Origin: Macrostomum hystrix
Taxonomy: Eukaryota; Platyhelminthes; Macrostomidae
NCBI GenBank assembly: GCA_950097015.1
Contig: CATNEN010000030.1
Span: forward strand, 4,387,001-4,451,000
Reading direction: 5' to 3'
DNA: 64,000 nucleotides
Part shown: positions 42,149 to 54,021 of the stretch, piece after piece
Position numbering within the stretch: the first letter of the stretch is position 1
Layout: each line of letters opens with the position of its first letter
Notes under the pieces: model-generated
What the model saw: the letters and a program-made list of their open reading frames with translations, nothing else
The model's database searches: none
What the model was told of the DNA's origin: nothing
Program-made: the position numbers and the translations under genes

Positions 42149-45100
42149 CATCAAGAACATCAACGACCACAGGCACAAAGGCACAAACCTTAATTTCTGC
42201 AATGCCAGAAGCACCCCAACTTTCGACAATGGCCGTTGGTCAGAGGTCCTCGATGTGCACCCTCGTCTCCCCGGGCGTCCTCGCCAGGATATCCGGCTGG
42301 AGAGTGTGGGGAGAAGAGGAGTCCCTCTCAGACCATCGCCTCATCCGCTTCGAGGTCGTAAATGCTACCCCGAAGAGAACTATCACCTGGAGCAGGAACA
42401 TCCGAAACACCGACTGGACCAGGTTCGGCCTTGAGCTGAGCATGGGTCTGCGTGACATCGGCACCCCAGGTGACATCACAAACTGCAACATAGCTGACTA
42501 GATAGCCTCCAAGCTTGGAGGCACGGTCATCGATGCCTATGAGGCGGCCTGTCCCCTCAAAGCCTATAAAGGCAAGAAATCTGCCATCTGGTGGAACCCC
42601 GAGCCCGGAATCCTGAGACGACGAGCAAAGGCTCTGCAGAGGATATTTCTAAAAACCAGGACCCCTGAAGACAGAGAAGCCTATGTTCATGCCAGTCATG
42701 AGTTCAAGGGCCAGGTCAGAAGGGCAAAAGCGGCCAAGTGGCGCCAATACTGCGAAGGGCTTGAGGGCTCCCGCCCCACTGCCGACGTGGTAAAAGCGCT
42801 CACTTAAGACAGCTTCTCCAAACTAAACGCTCTAGCTCATGCTCGGGCATTTCTTCCCCAGCATCCAGACAGCGCAGGGCCAGCCAGACCACACTGTGGG
42901 CGGGCAAGACCTAGCAAAGTCTCTCGTCACCAAATACCGCATCATACGTGCGGCAAATTTCTTTAATCCGTACAAAGCACCGGGCCCGGACGGCATCTAC
43001 CCGGTCCTACCCCTCCTTCATCTACGGCATCTACCCTCCTTCCTGAAGCTGCTTGAGAGACTGGTGCTCTGGCGCCTTCTCTCTGGGGAGCTCAAGCGTT
43101 TCCCTCTCTCTCAGAACCAGCACGCTTTTAGGGCTGGCAGGTCCACTGAGAGCGCCCTCCACTCCATCGTGGAAAAGCTGGAACGGGCTGTGCTGGGTAA
43201 CAGCTTCGCCCTTTCCTTTTTCATCGACATCGAGGGGGCCTTCGATAACGTCCGTTTCGAAACGTTTCGTAGAGCCCTTAAATCTAGGGCCACGCACCCC
43301 CACCTTTTCCGCTGGATCATGTACATGATCCAGCACCGCTCTGTGATGGCCAACCTCAATGGGCTCTCGCTTTCAGCGCCAGTCCAGAAAGGGGGCCCGC
43401 AGGGCGGGATTCTTACTCCTCTCCTTTGGAATCTTGTCATGGATGAGCTGCTTGAGGATGCTCAGCCAGATCCGGTCCAAAAAGTGGGATACGCTGACGA
43501 TGTGACCGCCACCTGCGCGGGACCTTCAGCGGACACCACTAGGGACCTCATCCAGGGTTCCATCAACAGAGCTGAAAGCTGGGCGACCCGCTGCGGGCTC
43601 AGACTCTCCGAGTCCAAGACCGTGGCGATCATGTTTACCAGCAAGCTGCGTTGGACCATGAAACCCCTCACTCTCTACGGCAAGGACATGCCTTGGTCTG
43701 ATCTTGGACCATATGCTAAACTGGAGTCACCACCTCCGCTTCAAAACCAAGAGGGCCTTGGCGATACTGGCGTAAGTTAGGCGAGCCGTTGGGAACACTT
43801 GGGGCCTCACCCCCCAGATGCTCTGGTGGATCTACACAACGATCATCAGACCTTCGATCTCGTACGCCAGCCTCATCTGGGCTAGCGCCACGAGTACCCA
43901 GGGAAACCTGGATGCGCTTTACAGGGTGCAGGGCAGAGCCTGTCGCATGACCATGGGCGCCTCACCCTCCACTCCCTTCAAAGGCATGAACGCCTTCCTG
44001 GGAGCCACTCCTTTGGACATCTTCGTCAAGGGAGAAGCCGCGAAGAGCACCATATAGGCACCTTATGGATGCCGGCGTGACTTTCAATTTCTCGAGAGCC
44101 TTCAAAAAGCGCTCTCTCACTCCCCACTCCGATCTGTGCCTGAAGATTCTGGTGAGTGCGAGTGCAACATCCTCTCCGATGCAATACCCGCCACTCTGAT
44201 CCTGAGCCACAGGTACAAGGTCGAAATTCAGCCTTGCCAGGAGGCAAACGACAGCTGGACCGACCCTGAAATCCACTGTTATACCGACGGCTCCCTGATG
44301 AACGGAATCTCGGGATTCTGTATCTACCCTGTAGGAGTCTGTATCTACAATGGAGGAGAGGTCACCTGGACTCACTCCCAGCACACTGGGAAAAACTCCA
44401 GCGTTTTCAGAACGAGATGTTCGCTATCAGTTCATGTGCAGCAGAGTTGCACCAGAGGGGGCTCACTGACCGGAAGATCATTTTCCACTCCGACAGTCAA
44501 GCCGCCCTCCGGGCCCTCGACCGTGCTCTAAGACCACCTTGGACTGCAACGCCCAGCTCAACGGGCTGGCACGGGCCAACGAGGTCAAGCTCAAATGGAT
44601 CCCAGGTCACGCTGGCTTCCCAGGGAATGAGATGGCGGACCAGCTCACAAAAGCTGGAGCAGCCAGCACCCTGGCGGGGCCAGGGCCTGGCGCTCCTATC
44701 CCCGTCACTGTGACCAACCTCAAGCTGAAGCGCTGGATGGAGGCCCAGCACCTGGACAGATGGACCAAGACCCAGAAATGCAAGCAGTCCAGGGCAGCGG
44801 TCCCATGTCCGTCTCACCGCCTGCACAAAGCCCTCTTAAAGCTGAACCGCAGAGATCTCCGCGCAGTAAGCATGGCCCTCTCAGGGCATGGCTGTTTTTC
44901 TCGGCATCGATATCTCCAGGGCCAGCTCCGGAGGACAAATGCACCTTTTGTAGCTCGGGCAGCGAAAATGCCGAGCACTTCATCAGTTTTCACCAGGGCA
45001 AAGCTACCTTAGGCCTAACCCAACTCTCTCCGATTTGCAGGCCCGAGAGCATCCCTCAGCTTGCCCGGTACCTACGGGATACGGGGCGAGCCAACGTCTT

Positions 45101-45155
45101 CCCCACCGACAGTGCGGAGGACCACGCTGCAGGCGAGTCCGACGGGCCACCCTGA
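42149..45155 (+). pseudogene. non-LTR copy 2, 5'-truncated ORF2
   Basis: Begins within the endonuclease (NLNFCNARSTPTFDNGRWSE, about 42185-42245) right after the 3' UTR of copy 1. The linker continues to about 42800. The RT at 42839-43780 shows KAPGPDGIYP, FIDIEGAFDN, GGPQGGILTPLLWN and GYADDVTA. A deletion joins KAPGPDGIYP to the FLKLLERLVLW segment, removing part of the RT fingers. RNase H pieces (YTDGSL about 44280, HSDSQAALRAL about 44487, PGHAGFPGNEMAD about 44600) and a partial knuckle near 44940 lie in different frames. The copy differs from copy 1 at many bases, so it is a different subfamily, not a recent duplicate. Confidence 0.82.
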
Positions 45156-45275
45156 GCAACACCACCTCTCCTGAGGTCGTCTGGTTTGCGAGGGGTTAGC
45201 GGAATGGGCGGTCCCCTCCGCCTCCTCGCTGCGTCCGCCGGTACGGAGCACCCTGCAGCTAAGTCAGTAAGTCAA

Positions 45276-48200
45276 GAGCGTTTGATTTATAGGTGTATTA
45301 GTCGCTGATTAAAGTATCATGCATGTAAAATAGTTCATACACATGTCAGCAGTTTTGGCTTGTACAAATGGCAGCAATTATTAATTGTTATTTTTGTTAT
45401 TTTATTCACACATACCTAAAAATTAAATTGCAATAAGTATAGCTATAGTCTTTGTGACCCTCCTGCACTATGGGGATCAGGACCCGGTCGCTGATGGATG
45501 TGTGGCAACCCTGCATGATGGAGATCAGGACCCGGTCGCTGATGGATGTGTGGCAACCCTGCATGATGGAGATCAGGACCCGGTCGCTGATGGATGTGTG
45601 GCAACCCTGCATGATGGAGATCAGGACCCGGTCGCTGATGGATGTGTGGCAACCCTGCATGATGGGGATCAGGACCCGGTCGCTGATGGATGTGTGGCAA
45701 CCCTGCATGATGGGGATCAGGACCCGGTCGCTGATGAATGTGTGGCAACCCATCTCGATGGGGATCAGTTGCGAGGATTCTGTTTGGGATCTTGCCATGA
45801 AGATAGTTCAGAAACCATAAAAGAACCAAACAATTTGACAGGCAACTGAACCGCTGAAGAGTACAGCTGCTAACACTGAAAGATGAGAATTTGTTGTAGA
45901 AATTGTTTGAAACGTACGCCTTACAGGAGAATAATATAAGTATGCGCATCGTTTAATGGCTTTCAAATAGCTAGTATATTTATCATAAAAATAGGGCATC
46001 AAACTGCGAAATGCTTAAGGTTTGGTGTACTCAGTGTAAAATAGCGAAAATACTGTCGAATGACAAGAGTGTTTCTCAAGATATGTAATTATCAGCCTTA
46101 CGCGCTGACTAGCGAAATATTATAATAAAAAAAACTGACAGTCAACGTCAACCCTGGCTGTACTTTTGTAGTCTGAGCAGTCATAGCTCTGAAATATCCG
46201 TCAGAGCACAGGATCAAGGGCTCCGAAAATGTGCATCTCGAATGTGCACCGAAAATTGACTCAGGACAAGTCGAACAGGATGTGCTTATAGAAACTTCCA
46301 GCGAGAGCCACATGTTCCTGAAAGGAAACATAGGTAATAGGATGTTGTACCTTTTTATTTTTTAATTTAGACAAAACAGCCAATTTTTCAAAAGCAGGGG
46401 GAATGAAAGAGGTGCTGGGAAGAGGGAGGGGACTATCAAGGACGGCGGGAGGAATGCCAAGGAGGATAGGAGAGGGGACTGTCAAGGCCAGGGAGGATAA
46501 GGGAGGGGACTGTCAAGGATGGCAGGAGGAATGCCATGGAGGATGGGGAGGGGACTATTAAGGATGGCGGAAGGAATGCCATGGAGGATGGGAAGGGGAC
46601 TGTCAAGGATGGCATGAGGAATGCCATGGAGGATGGGGAGGGGACTGTCAAGGATGGTGGGAGGAATGCCATGGAGGATGGGGAGGGGACTGTCAAGGAT
46701 GGCGGAAGGAATGCCATGGAGGATGGGGAGGGGACTGTCAAGGATGGCAGGAGGAATGCCATGGAGGATGGGGAGGGGACTGTCAAGGATGGCAGGAGTA
46801 ATGCCATGGAGGATGGGGAGGGGACTATTAAGGATGGCGGAAGGAATGCCAAGGAGGATGGGAGAGGGGACTGTCAAGGCCAGGGAGGATAAGGGAGGGG
46901 ACTGTCAAGGATGGCAGGAGGAATGCCATGGAGGATGGGGAGGGGACTATTAAGGATGGCGGAAGGAATGCCAAGGAGGATGGGAGAGGGGACTATTAAG
47001 GATGGCGGAAGGAATGCCATGGAGGATGGGAAGGGGACTGTCAAGGATGGCATGAGGAATCCCATGGAGGATGGGGAGGGGACTGTCAAGGATGGCAGGA
47101 GGAATGCCATGGAGGATGGGGGAGGGGACTATCAAGGAACAGAGAGTGTTAGAGGAGCTGTGGTAGAGGAGCATGGGTAGAGTAGAAGGGCCAGTAGAGG
47201 AACAGGGGTTAGAGGAGCAGGGGTTGAGGTGCTGGGGTAGAGGAGCAGGGGTTAGAGGAGCAGGGGTTAGAGGTGCAGGGGTAGAGAGGCAGGGCCAGTA
47301 GAGGAGCAAGGTGTAGAAGAGTAGGGTAGAGGTGCAGGGGTAAAGAGGCAGGGCCAGTAGAGGAGCAAGGTGTAGAAGAGTAGGGTAGAGGTGCAGGGGT
47401 AGAGAGGCAGGGCCAGTAGAGGAGCAAGGTGTAGAAGAGTAGGGTAGAGGTGCAGGGGTAGAGAGGCAGGGCCAGTAGAGGAGCAAGGTGTAGAAGAGTA
47501 GGGTAGAGGTGCAGGGGTAGAGAGGCAGGGCCAGTAGAGGAGCAAGGTGTAGAAGAGTAGGGTAGAGGTGCAGGGGTAGAGAGGCAGGGCCAGTAGAGGA
47601 GCAAGGTGTAGAAGAGTAGGGTAGAGGTGCAGGGGTAGAGAGGCAGGGCCAGTAGAGGAGCAAGGTGTAGAAGAGTAGGGTAGAGGAGCAGGGGGGTAAA
47701 GAAGCAGTTGGTAGAGAAACAGTGGGTGGAGGAGGAGTTGATAGGGGAACAGGGGTAGTAGAGCAGTTGATAAAGGAACAGGTAGCAGGATGAAGAGTAG
47801 CAAGGGTAGTAAATGAGCCAGAGGAACAGGAGCAATGAATAGGAGAAAAGGAATGGAAAAGAAACAAAAAAGTATATATATTTATATAATATATAGAAAC
47901 AAACATATTTGTCATTAGTTATTATTCCTAAGAAAAATTTTTTGGCAATAATCTAGCTGTCTATGAGCCTATATATATTTGAATATATCTAAGCCATATA
48001 AGAATTAATAAATTATTGAATTATTATTTCATGGTTAAAAAATAAATATGATAATAAAATTTAAATATGTCAGCTTCTAATAAACTATAAATTTTACTTG
48101 TGTTGCTGTTTAGCAATAAATATTAATAATAGTACTCATAATAGTAGCTATCACACTATTAGCTTAGGCTTGGGGCTGTGCCTGTTCTTTAACAAGCCTA

Positions 48201-49125
48201 GCTAGGAAAACATTCTAAATAGCTAATGTCTAGCAGAACATGCTTTTTAGCTAGATTTTTGCTAGAAGCTAGCTATATTTGCTAGCTAAACTTTCTACTA
48301 TGGTCTGAGCCATGGGGTCTGTTTATAACTATGGCTATAGGCCTATAGCCATCCATTCATATCTAGCTAGGCATAGGTAGGCCAACATTCAATAGCTAGC
48401 AAATTATAATTAGCAATAATAGGCCTATAGGAAACAATAATATACAAATAAATTGTAAAGACACTGTATCGAATCGATTGTATTGATCCTGGTAACTCTA
48501 TAAAAGAGTCAGTCATTGAAACGATATCTAACAGCATTGATTATATTATATTTAAGCACGTACATTTGTGCCCCATATTAAAGCATTGCATTGACTTTGA
48601 AAGCTAAAGCTGCGCGTATCGCTACGCCGCTGCGCGCAGAGAACCGCTTTGAAGGCTCGTGTTGTAACACAGAATTGGCTTTACAGAGTGTAACACGAGT
48701 GGGTACCGTAGGCCTACGAATAGCCAACTTCTAATTTCTTCCAGCATGTGTATTGATTTCGAATTCGCGCCAGCTTTGTTTTAAAAGTAATATTTCAACA
48801 GGCTATTTCATGAAGCCAAAGGCATATAAAACGACTCTAAGATGCAAAAAGGATCGCGCAAAGGCATGTAAACTTAAAATATAACACCGCTTTTCATGCG
48901 CAATAACGCGCAAAATATAATTTACATTTATCTGATTCACCGCCGATTCACCGCCTATAATAAAACAAAAAATCGCTCTTTTGCCGTCCCGACGAAACGC
49001 GCAGTGCTAGAAATTTAGGCGCATCTCTAAATTAACTTGCGCCATCGATTTTATACAGTTTTGGCTGTTGAAAATTTATTTAAAAAATCGGTGAAATCCA
49101 GTGGCGGTGAAATCAGTACTTAGTA
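45276..49125. repeat. right arm of the giant inverted repeat (outer part)
   Basis: Reverse complement of about 27661-32287. The unique parts differ only at scattered bases (for example CCATTTG versus CCTTTTG near 45366, and one A/T difference near 47935). Arrays are shorter than on the left: 48-bp unit 6 copies (45465-45765), 45-bp unit about 14 (46435-47130), 59-bp unit about 7 (47275-47690). Confidence 0.88.
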
Positions 49126-49132
49126 TTGAGGA
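49126..49132. repeat. right target-site duplication TTGAGGA
   Basis: Direct copy of 27654-27660, immediately outside the right end of the inverted repeat. Confidence 0.8.
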
Positions 49133-50971
49133 TATATTATAGTTGTCTAGGAAAAAGCTTATTTAAAAAGCTAAAACCGATAAAATTATTACAGTTAAGC
49201 AAATGAAAAATCAAAATTTGTTGCCAGAATATTGCTCTGACATTTATTGTAGACAAAAGCAGCTAAATAAAAATAAAATCACAAAATGGTTAAAGATGAT
49301 CTTGAATCTTAGTGAATTAAAAGAACTTATAAGCATTTAAAATTTACAAGCGTTTTAAACATACTTTGATAACTGAACTGAACATAACCGTGCGTTGGAG
49401 TGTCGTCGATTATTTTTCATTAATAAGTACTGAACAAAATGTGTTAAAAAAGAACTGAGGTTTGAGAAGCCTTGCTCAGGAAAAAGGGTGGTCTGAAATT
49501 AAAATTAAAATGGTGCAATTATAAATAGGATAATATACAGTAACTTATCAGCAGTACAGAGTACAAATTTAGACTAGTAGCTCACTTTAAAATGACAATA
49601 TGAAGCTTTATTAAATGCTTAATTTGTGGCTAAAGCTTATAACTGTCCCATAATTTGTTTTTACTTACATGATAATATTCTTTTTTACAGAGAATTTTTA
49701 GATGGATTTGTTTTGGTGCTTTTTGTTTATATTTCAGGTATATGTTACCATAAAACTCACGTTAGTAATTCTAACATATCCTCTGTACATTTAAAAAGTT
49801 TAGCAAATATTACTTCTAAGTAAATTTTTGAACAAAGGCAAAGGAACAAACATGAAGCATTTGACATTAGAAAAATGAAATGTTTCTAAGAATTTTACTA
49901 TATAAATTCACAACCACTTGTTTTAATCAATTCAAATTTGTTTAAAAAATGTTTTACTTAAAGTTTTTTTAAAGGAAATTGACAGAAATTTGACTATAAT
50001 TACAACAATTTAAACTATAAATATAGGCAACTAGAAGAAAGGAAAAACTACTTGTGGTTTCATACCACATTTGAATGAAATACTTAGAAGTGTTTTTTCA
50101 TTCTTTACAAATATATAGAGACGGATACTGAGAGAATTCAAAAGAGAGGGAGAAATAGAAAACATTTTTTGATCATTGGTAATGCTCTTCAGAAAACCTA
50201 TGCTCTTCAGAAATACATACATGTGATAAATTATTTAGCCAGAATTACTGAAATATACTACCTAGAAATATACTACATATGCTACTAGAATAACTAAATA
50301 TGATACCTAGAGAAACTAAATACACTACTGAGAAATAGTTATTTTTTAATATATAAAACACATTCTCAGAGACTAATTCCAAGAAAGAACTGGAGAAACT
50401 TAGAGACATTTATATTGAAATTACTTAGACATTATATTAAAATAACCTCTATAACAAATTTGGTTACATCATATCCTTCAAGTGATAATTATAGAGAACA
50501 CTAGAACAACTTTGGTGTCATAAGTAGGATATAAAAAATAAGCACTAGAACAACTTTGGTGGCATTGTGATAATAAAAAGTTTTAGAGTTTTAAATTACC
50601 CCTAGAACATAATTTTTTTATTTTATTTCTCTTGTATACATTTGTATCTTGTATACATACCTAACCCTTACCCTAACCCTTCTCTCTAAGTATTCCATAT
50701 TTGCTTTCTAGCTAGTTAATAATTAGGGAATCCACCTAATATGTTATTTCAAATGAAAAACTACAAAACACAGGTTATGCTTTTTGTGTGTAATAAACAG
50801 CTAAACTGTTTTGGCTTGTGAGGCATATATAAAAGTAGTTAACTATAACAAATTTTTTCCACTATTTTTATCAACGATCAATTGTAAAAACTTATGTTAT
50901 TTACTAGTACCTTTTATTTTAATTTATTTGCATTCCAGTGTCTTATATACCACAATTAACATTAACCTCTC
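49133..50971. other. AT-rich spacer upstream of PMS1
   Basis: About 1.8 kb with no supported gene. A short telomere-like run, CCTAACCCTTACCCTAACCC, lies at 50660-50680. The last few hundred bases are probably the PMS1 promoter and 5' UTR, but I see no clear TATA box. Confidence 0.5.
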
Positions 50972-53382
50972 ATGTCTGCATTATCTGCATCGACTGCTCC
51001 AACAATGCACCATCTGCCACCAGCCACAGCCCGCATGCTGAGTAGTGGTCAGGTGATTCTAGGCCCAGAGTCTGTCGTGAAGGAATTGATTGAAAATTCA
51101 TTGGATGCTAGTGCCACCAGGGTTGACATTCGTCTTGATAGTTGTGGGCTTGATCGCCTTGAAGTGTCTGACAATGGGCGAGGATTCTCGGCAGAAGATG
51201 CTGACCTTGTTGCCATGCGACACTGCACATCAAAGTTGGCTGATGACTCTGGGTTAGCCAGCCTGGCCACATATGGCTTTCGTGGCGAAGCTTTAAATTC
51301 GCTCTGCACTGTTGGTCAGCTCAGCATGGCAACGCGTTGCAATGCGGAAGAGATCGGTCGCGAGTATGCATTTGACAAGTCTGGCCAGGTTGTGTCTCAT
51401 CGAGCAGTGGCCATGCCATGCGGCACCCGGGCCACGGTGCGCCAGTTGTTCCACTGCATGCCAGTCCGGCGGCAGCAGCTGCGGGCTCCGAAACGGCTGC
51501 GCGAGTCTTTGGCCGCAGTTGAATCCGCTATTAGGTCAGCGGCTCTAGCCAATCCCAGCGTTCGACTAACGTTGCTTAGCGATGGAGAGACGCTACTTAG
51601 CCTGCCCGAGTGCGGCTGCTTGGAGGATCGAGTTCGGCAGGTGCTAAGCTACGCTGTGTGGCAGCAGATGCGCAGATTGGAGTGCAAGCTGACTAACGGC
51701 TGTGGCGCTGAAGGTCGTATTGTTGCCTTTGTACCTATCGCAGGGGCAGACAAATCTATGCTGTTTCGTAACGGAGACTTGCACTGCTTCCTACTGGGTA
51801 AGAAGTACAGTCTTTATTGGGAACTTCATTAAACTGGTAATAAATAACACAACTATGGTTACGCATAAAGATACGTATCACCTTATCGACAACGAACACT
51901 TTATATATAGAGTATAATACTATTTCTGTTCAATAGACTGTGACTGATATTTTTCTAATTCGTTTCCCCCACCCACATTTAGTAAACAGGCGCACGGTCC
52001 AATCAGCAAAGCTCATCAAAGTAATTAGGTCAACCGTTTCTGCCGCATTTGGTGTCCCCACGAAGCTGCCAGTTTGCGTACTTTCTCTGGAGCTGCCCAC
52101 AGACACTTTGGATGTAAATTTAAATGCTGCTAAGACCCAGATTGGCCTGACCAACGAAGCTGCTGTCTTGGAAGCTATCAGAGGTATGTTATCAATTGCT
52201 GCAGCGCCCACCGTTGTAGAAGTAGGTGACCAATCACTTCTTACCAATGTGTCTAACACTAAACACAGTCTTCACAGCTCGGATATTGTAACAGACCATG
52301 CTTTTACGCATCTTCATGCAGCATCAGCACCAAGTATTAGCAGTGAGAAAGGCATCCATGTGAATGCAACGGTGCCTAACACTCTTGGTTTTTCTAGTTC
52401 AAATAATCAAATACTTGGTGATAGGGCTCACCAAGTTAATGCCGCATCAACACCAGGCATTGCCACCTGGGCTACTGTAAATACCATAACATCAAGCACT
52501 CTTGTTGACCAAATTCAAAATGATGCAGCAGTCAGCGAGGCTGAAAAAGTTAATTTTTCATCAACACCTGATATAAACATCGAAGAAGCGGTCAGTATGA
52601 ATGCCACTGCAATGCTGTGTCATTTCAATTCGAAGAGCTCAGATGATCGACCTCAGTCTGCAGTTCAGGTTAAAGTAGCGGCACCGCATAATTTCAACAA
52701 AAATTTAGTCCCCACGATTGAACCTGCTGCACAGGCTGCATCGTTGGCGGTCGCTACTTTTTCAAAAACAGTTCAAAAAAATCTTGCGAGTGTTGACGTG
52801 ACTGGAGTTGCTATGCAGGGTGGAGCCATCGGCAATATGCCACTAATTGACTTGACAACAGCTGAGGATGATTCTTTGGCTTCGCCGACTCAGACAGCTC
52901 CGGCTTTGAATTCGAAGCGCAGAAGTCCAAGTCTAACGGATGCGGTAACTCCGCTGCCGGCTAAACGGCCTCGACTGACTTTGCAGCCATCGACGTCTCC
53001 ACCTTCGCCTGGTGTCTCCGCCGTGCCAGTGTATTCCGACCTAGCTTCCGTGCATAAGCGCCGTTATAGTTTGACTGCTACGTGTTCTTGCGATCGGCTT
53101 GAAAATCTGCTAGTTGACGTGCGAACTTCCGATGTTTTTAACTACTCGATGAAGCTTTCCGCTTCGCAGTCGGATATTGAACATTTCGACTGTCGTTTCG
53201 TTGGTCAAGTGTCCGATCGCTTTCTGATTGGCGTTGACTTGTCTGGCTCCTCTCTCTATGCTGCTAAGATTCCTTCGATTGACTCTGGAACTAATAACGA
53301 ACTCCGGGCGCTAGATGGGGCAGCAAATATTCGATTGTTAACGAACTGTGGTGGCAGAAAACTGCTTTGTAAGCTACCTTAA
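50972..53382 (+). CDS. PMS1: MutL homologue, PMS1-like mismatch-repair protein
   Basis: Two exons join in phase: 50972-51797 (donor CTGG|GTAAGA) and 51983-53382 (acceptor CACATTTAG), giving 741 residues. The N-terminal GHKL ATPase is complete. LPPATARMLSSGQVI leads to motif I VVKELIENSLDA (catalytic Glu41, Asn45 region), motif II DNGRGF (67-72), TSKL, and motif III YGFRGEAL. The second half of the transducer domain (VNRRTVQS, TLDVNLNAAKTQI) is in exon 2. The start and the LDVNL segment resemble PMS1 more than PMS2 or MLH1. A long Ser/Thr/Ala-rich linker follows, then a short piece resembling the start of the C-terminal dimerisation domain (DCRFVGQVSDRFLIGVDLSG). The DQHA-type endonuclease motif of PMS2 is not seen. 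It should act as the MLH1 partner in the nucleus; lack of nuclease activity is expected for PMS1-type proteins. Confidence 0.88.
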
Positions 53383-54021
53383 AGTGAAACACTCGCCTCG
53401 CGTCGCAATTCATCTTGTTCGTTCTTGTATTTTTTTTTACATAAAATTTTGAAATAATATCATACAGTTTACTCCTACTAAGTATAAGTATGAGTAGCAT
53501 TTTGCGTAGAAGTAATTTCATGCTATTTTCTGCTTAAAATATACTCCTTAAACTGTACAACAGTGCGTTCAGCATTAACAGTATTTTACCAATTAGTGTC
53601 AGAAAGAATAATGCAGCTTTTCTAACAGCCAAGCAGCTATTTTGTATCTAGGTGGTTTTCATCGCGCCATTGACGTAGCGGCACCGGCATAAAAAATAAA
53701 CTGCGCTTAAAACCATCATTTTAAGAGTGCATATGCGTTTTTGCGCTATTAGTTTTTTTCTTGCCAATCTAAATATTTGCAATCGAATGAATTACAAGTT
53801 GCTTCTTTTTTTATCGTACATGCAAGCAATAAGCCATCAAAGAGTTGTCTATTAGGTCACATTCTTAAAACATTACAAGGAAAACAGAATGTGCGCGCGT
53901 TTTTGCAAATGCGCTGGTATTATGAATGAGGATAGTTCAGCTCGTACACAAATTGGTGATCATTGGTGATAAACACGAAACAGAGCTTATGATCAAACAC
54001 CTACACCATGAGGTTATTGTC
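53383..54021. other. convergent 3' spacer between PMS1 and the UspA gene
   Basis: AT-rich 640 bp where two genes converge. AATAAA-like signals occur (plus strand AAAATAAAC near 53695). No further gene seen. Confidence 0.5.

Larger units (their letters stand above)
32785..45275 (+). mobile_element. non-LTR retrotransposon insertion, two copies head-to-tail, flanked by a 12-bp duplication
   Basis: The block is GC-rich, unlike the arms, and is bounded by GAGCGTTTGATT on both sides. Copy 1 (32785 to about 42148) has ORF1-like sequence, endonuclease, reverse transcriptase, RNase H and a C-terminal CCHC knuckle, and is split by a gypsy element. Copy 2 (about 42149-45275) starts inside the endonuclease domain and ends with a 3' UTR and short AAGTCAGTAAGTCAA tail. 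The layout (endonuclease, RT with YADD, RNase H, knuckle) fits the I/R1-like group of LINEs; the clade is inferred. Confidence 0.82.
27661..49125. mobile_element. giant Foldback-like DNA transposon with long terminal inverted repeats (interrupted)
   Basis: The outermost bases are exact reverse complements (TACTAAGTACTGATTTCACC at 27661; GGTGAAATCAGTACTTAGTA ending at 49125). The arms match nearly base for base over kilobases, apart from tandem-array copy number. The element is flanked by TTGAGGA on both sides, an apparent 7-bp target-site duplication. Each arm holds three minisatellites. The original loop is only about 375 bp with no open frame of note, so the element is non-autonomous as seen. 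Long inverted repeats containing tandem repeats and a 7-9 bp duplication are the hallmarks of Foldback/Galileo-type elements, known in Drosophila. The superfamily here is not established, as there is no transposase to read. A 12.5-kb retroelement cluster interrupts the right arm near the loop. Confidence 0.85.

Noticed and set aside
27661-49125. Polinton/Maverick or a large viral element
   Set aside because: The size and inverted ends suggested it, but there is no polymerase B, integrase or capsid gene of its own; all coding content belongs to nested retroelements, and the duplication is 7-9 bp rather than 6.
50660-50681. Interstitial telomere repeat
   Set aside because: Only about three imperfect CCCTAA units in a low-complexity context; too short to mean a fusion site.
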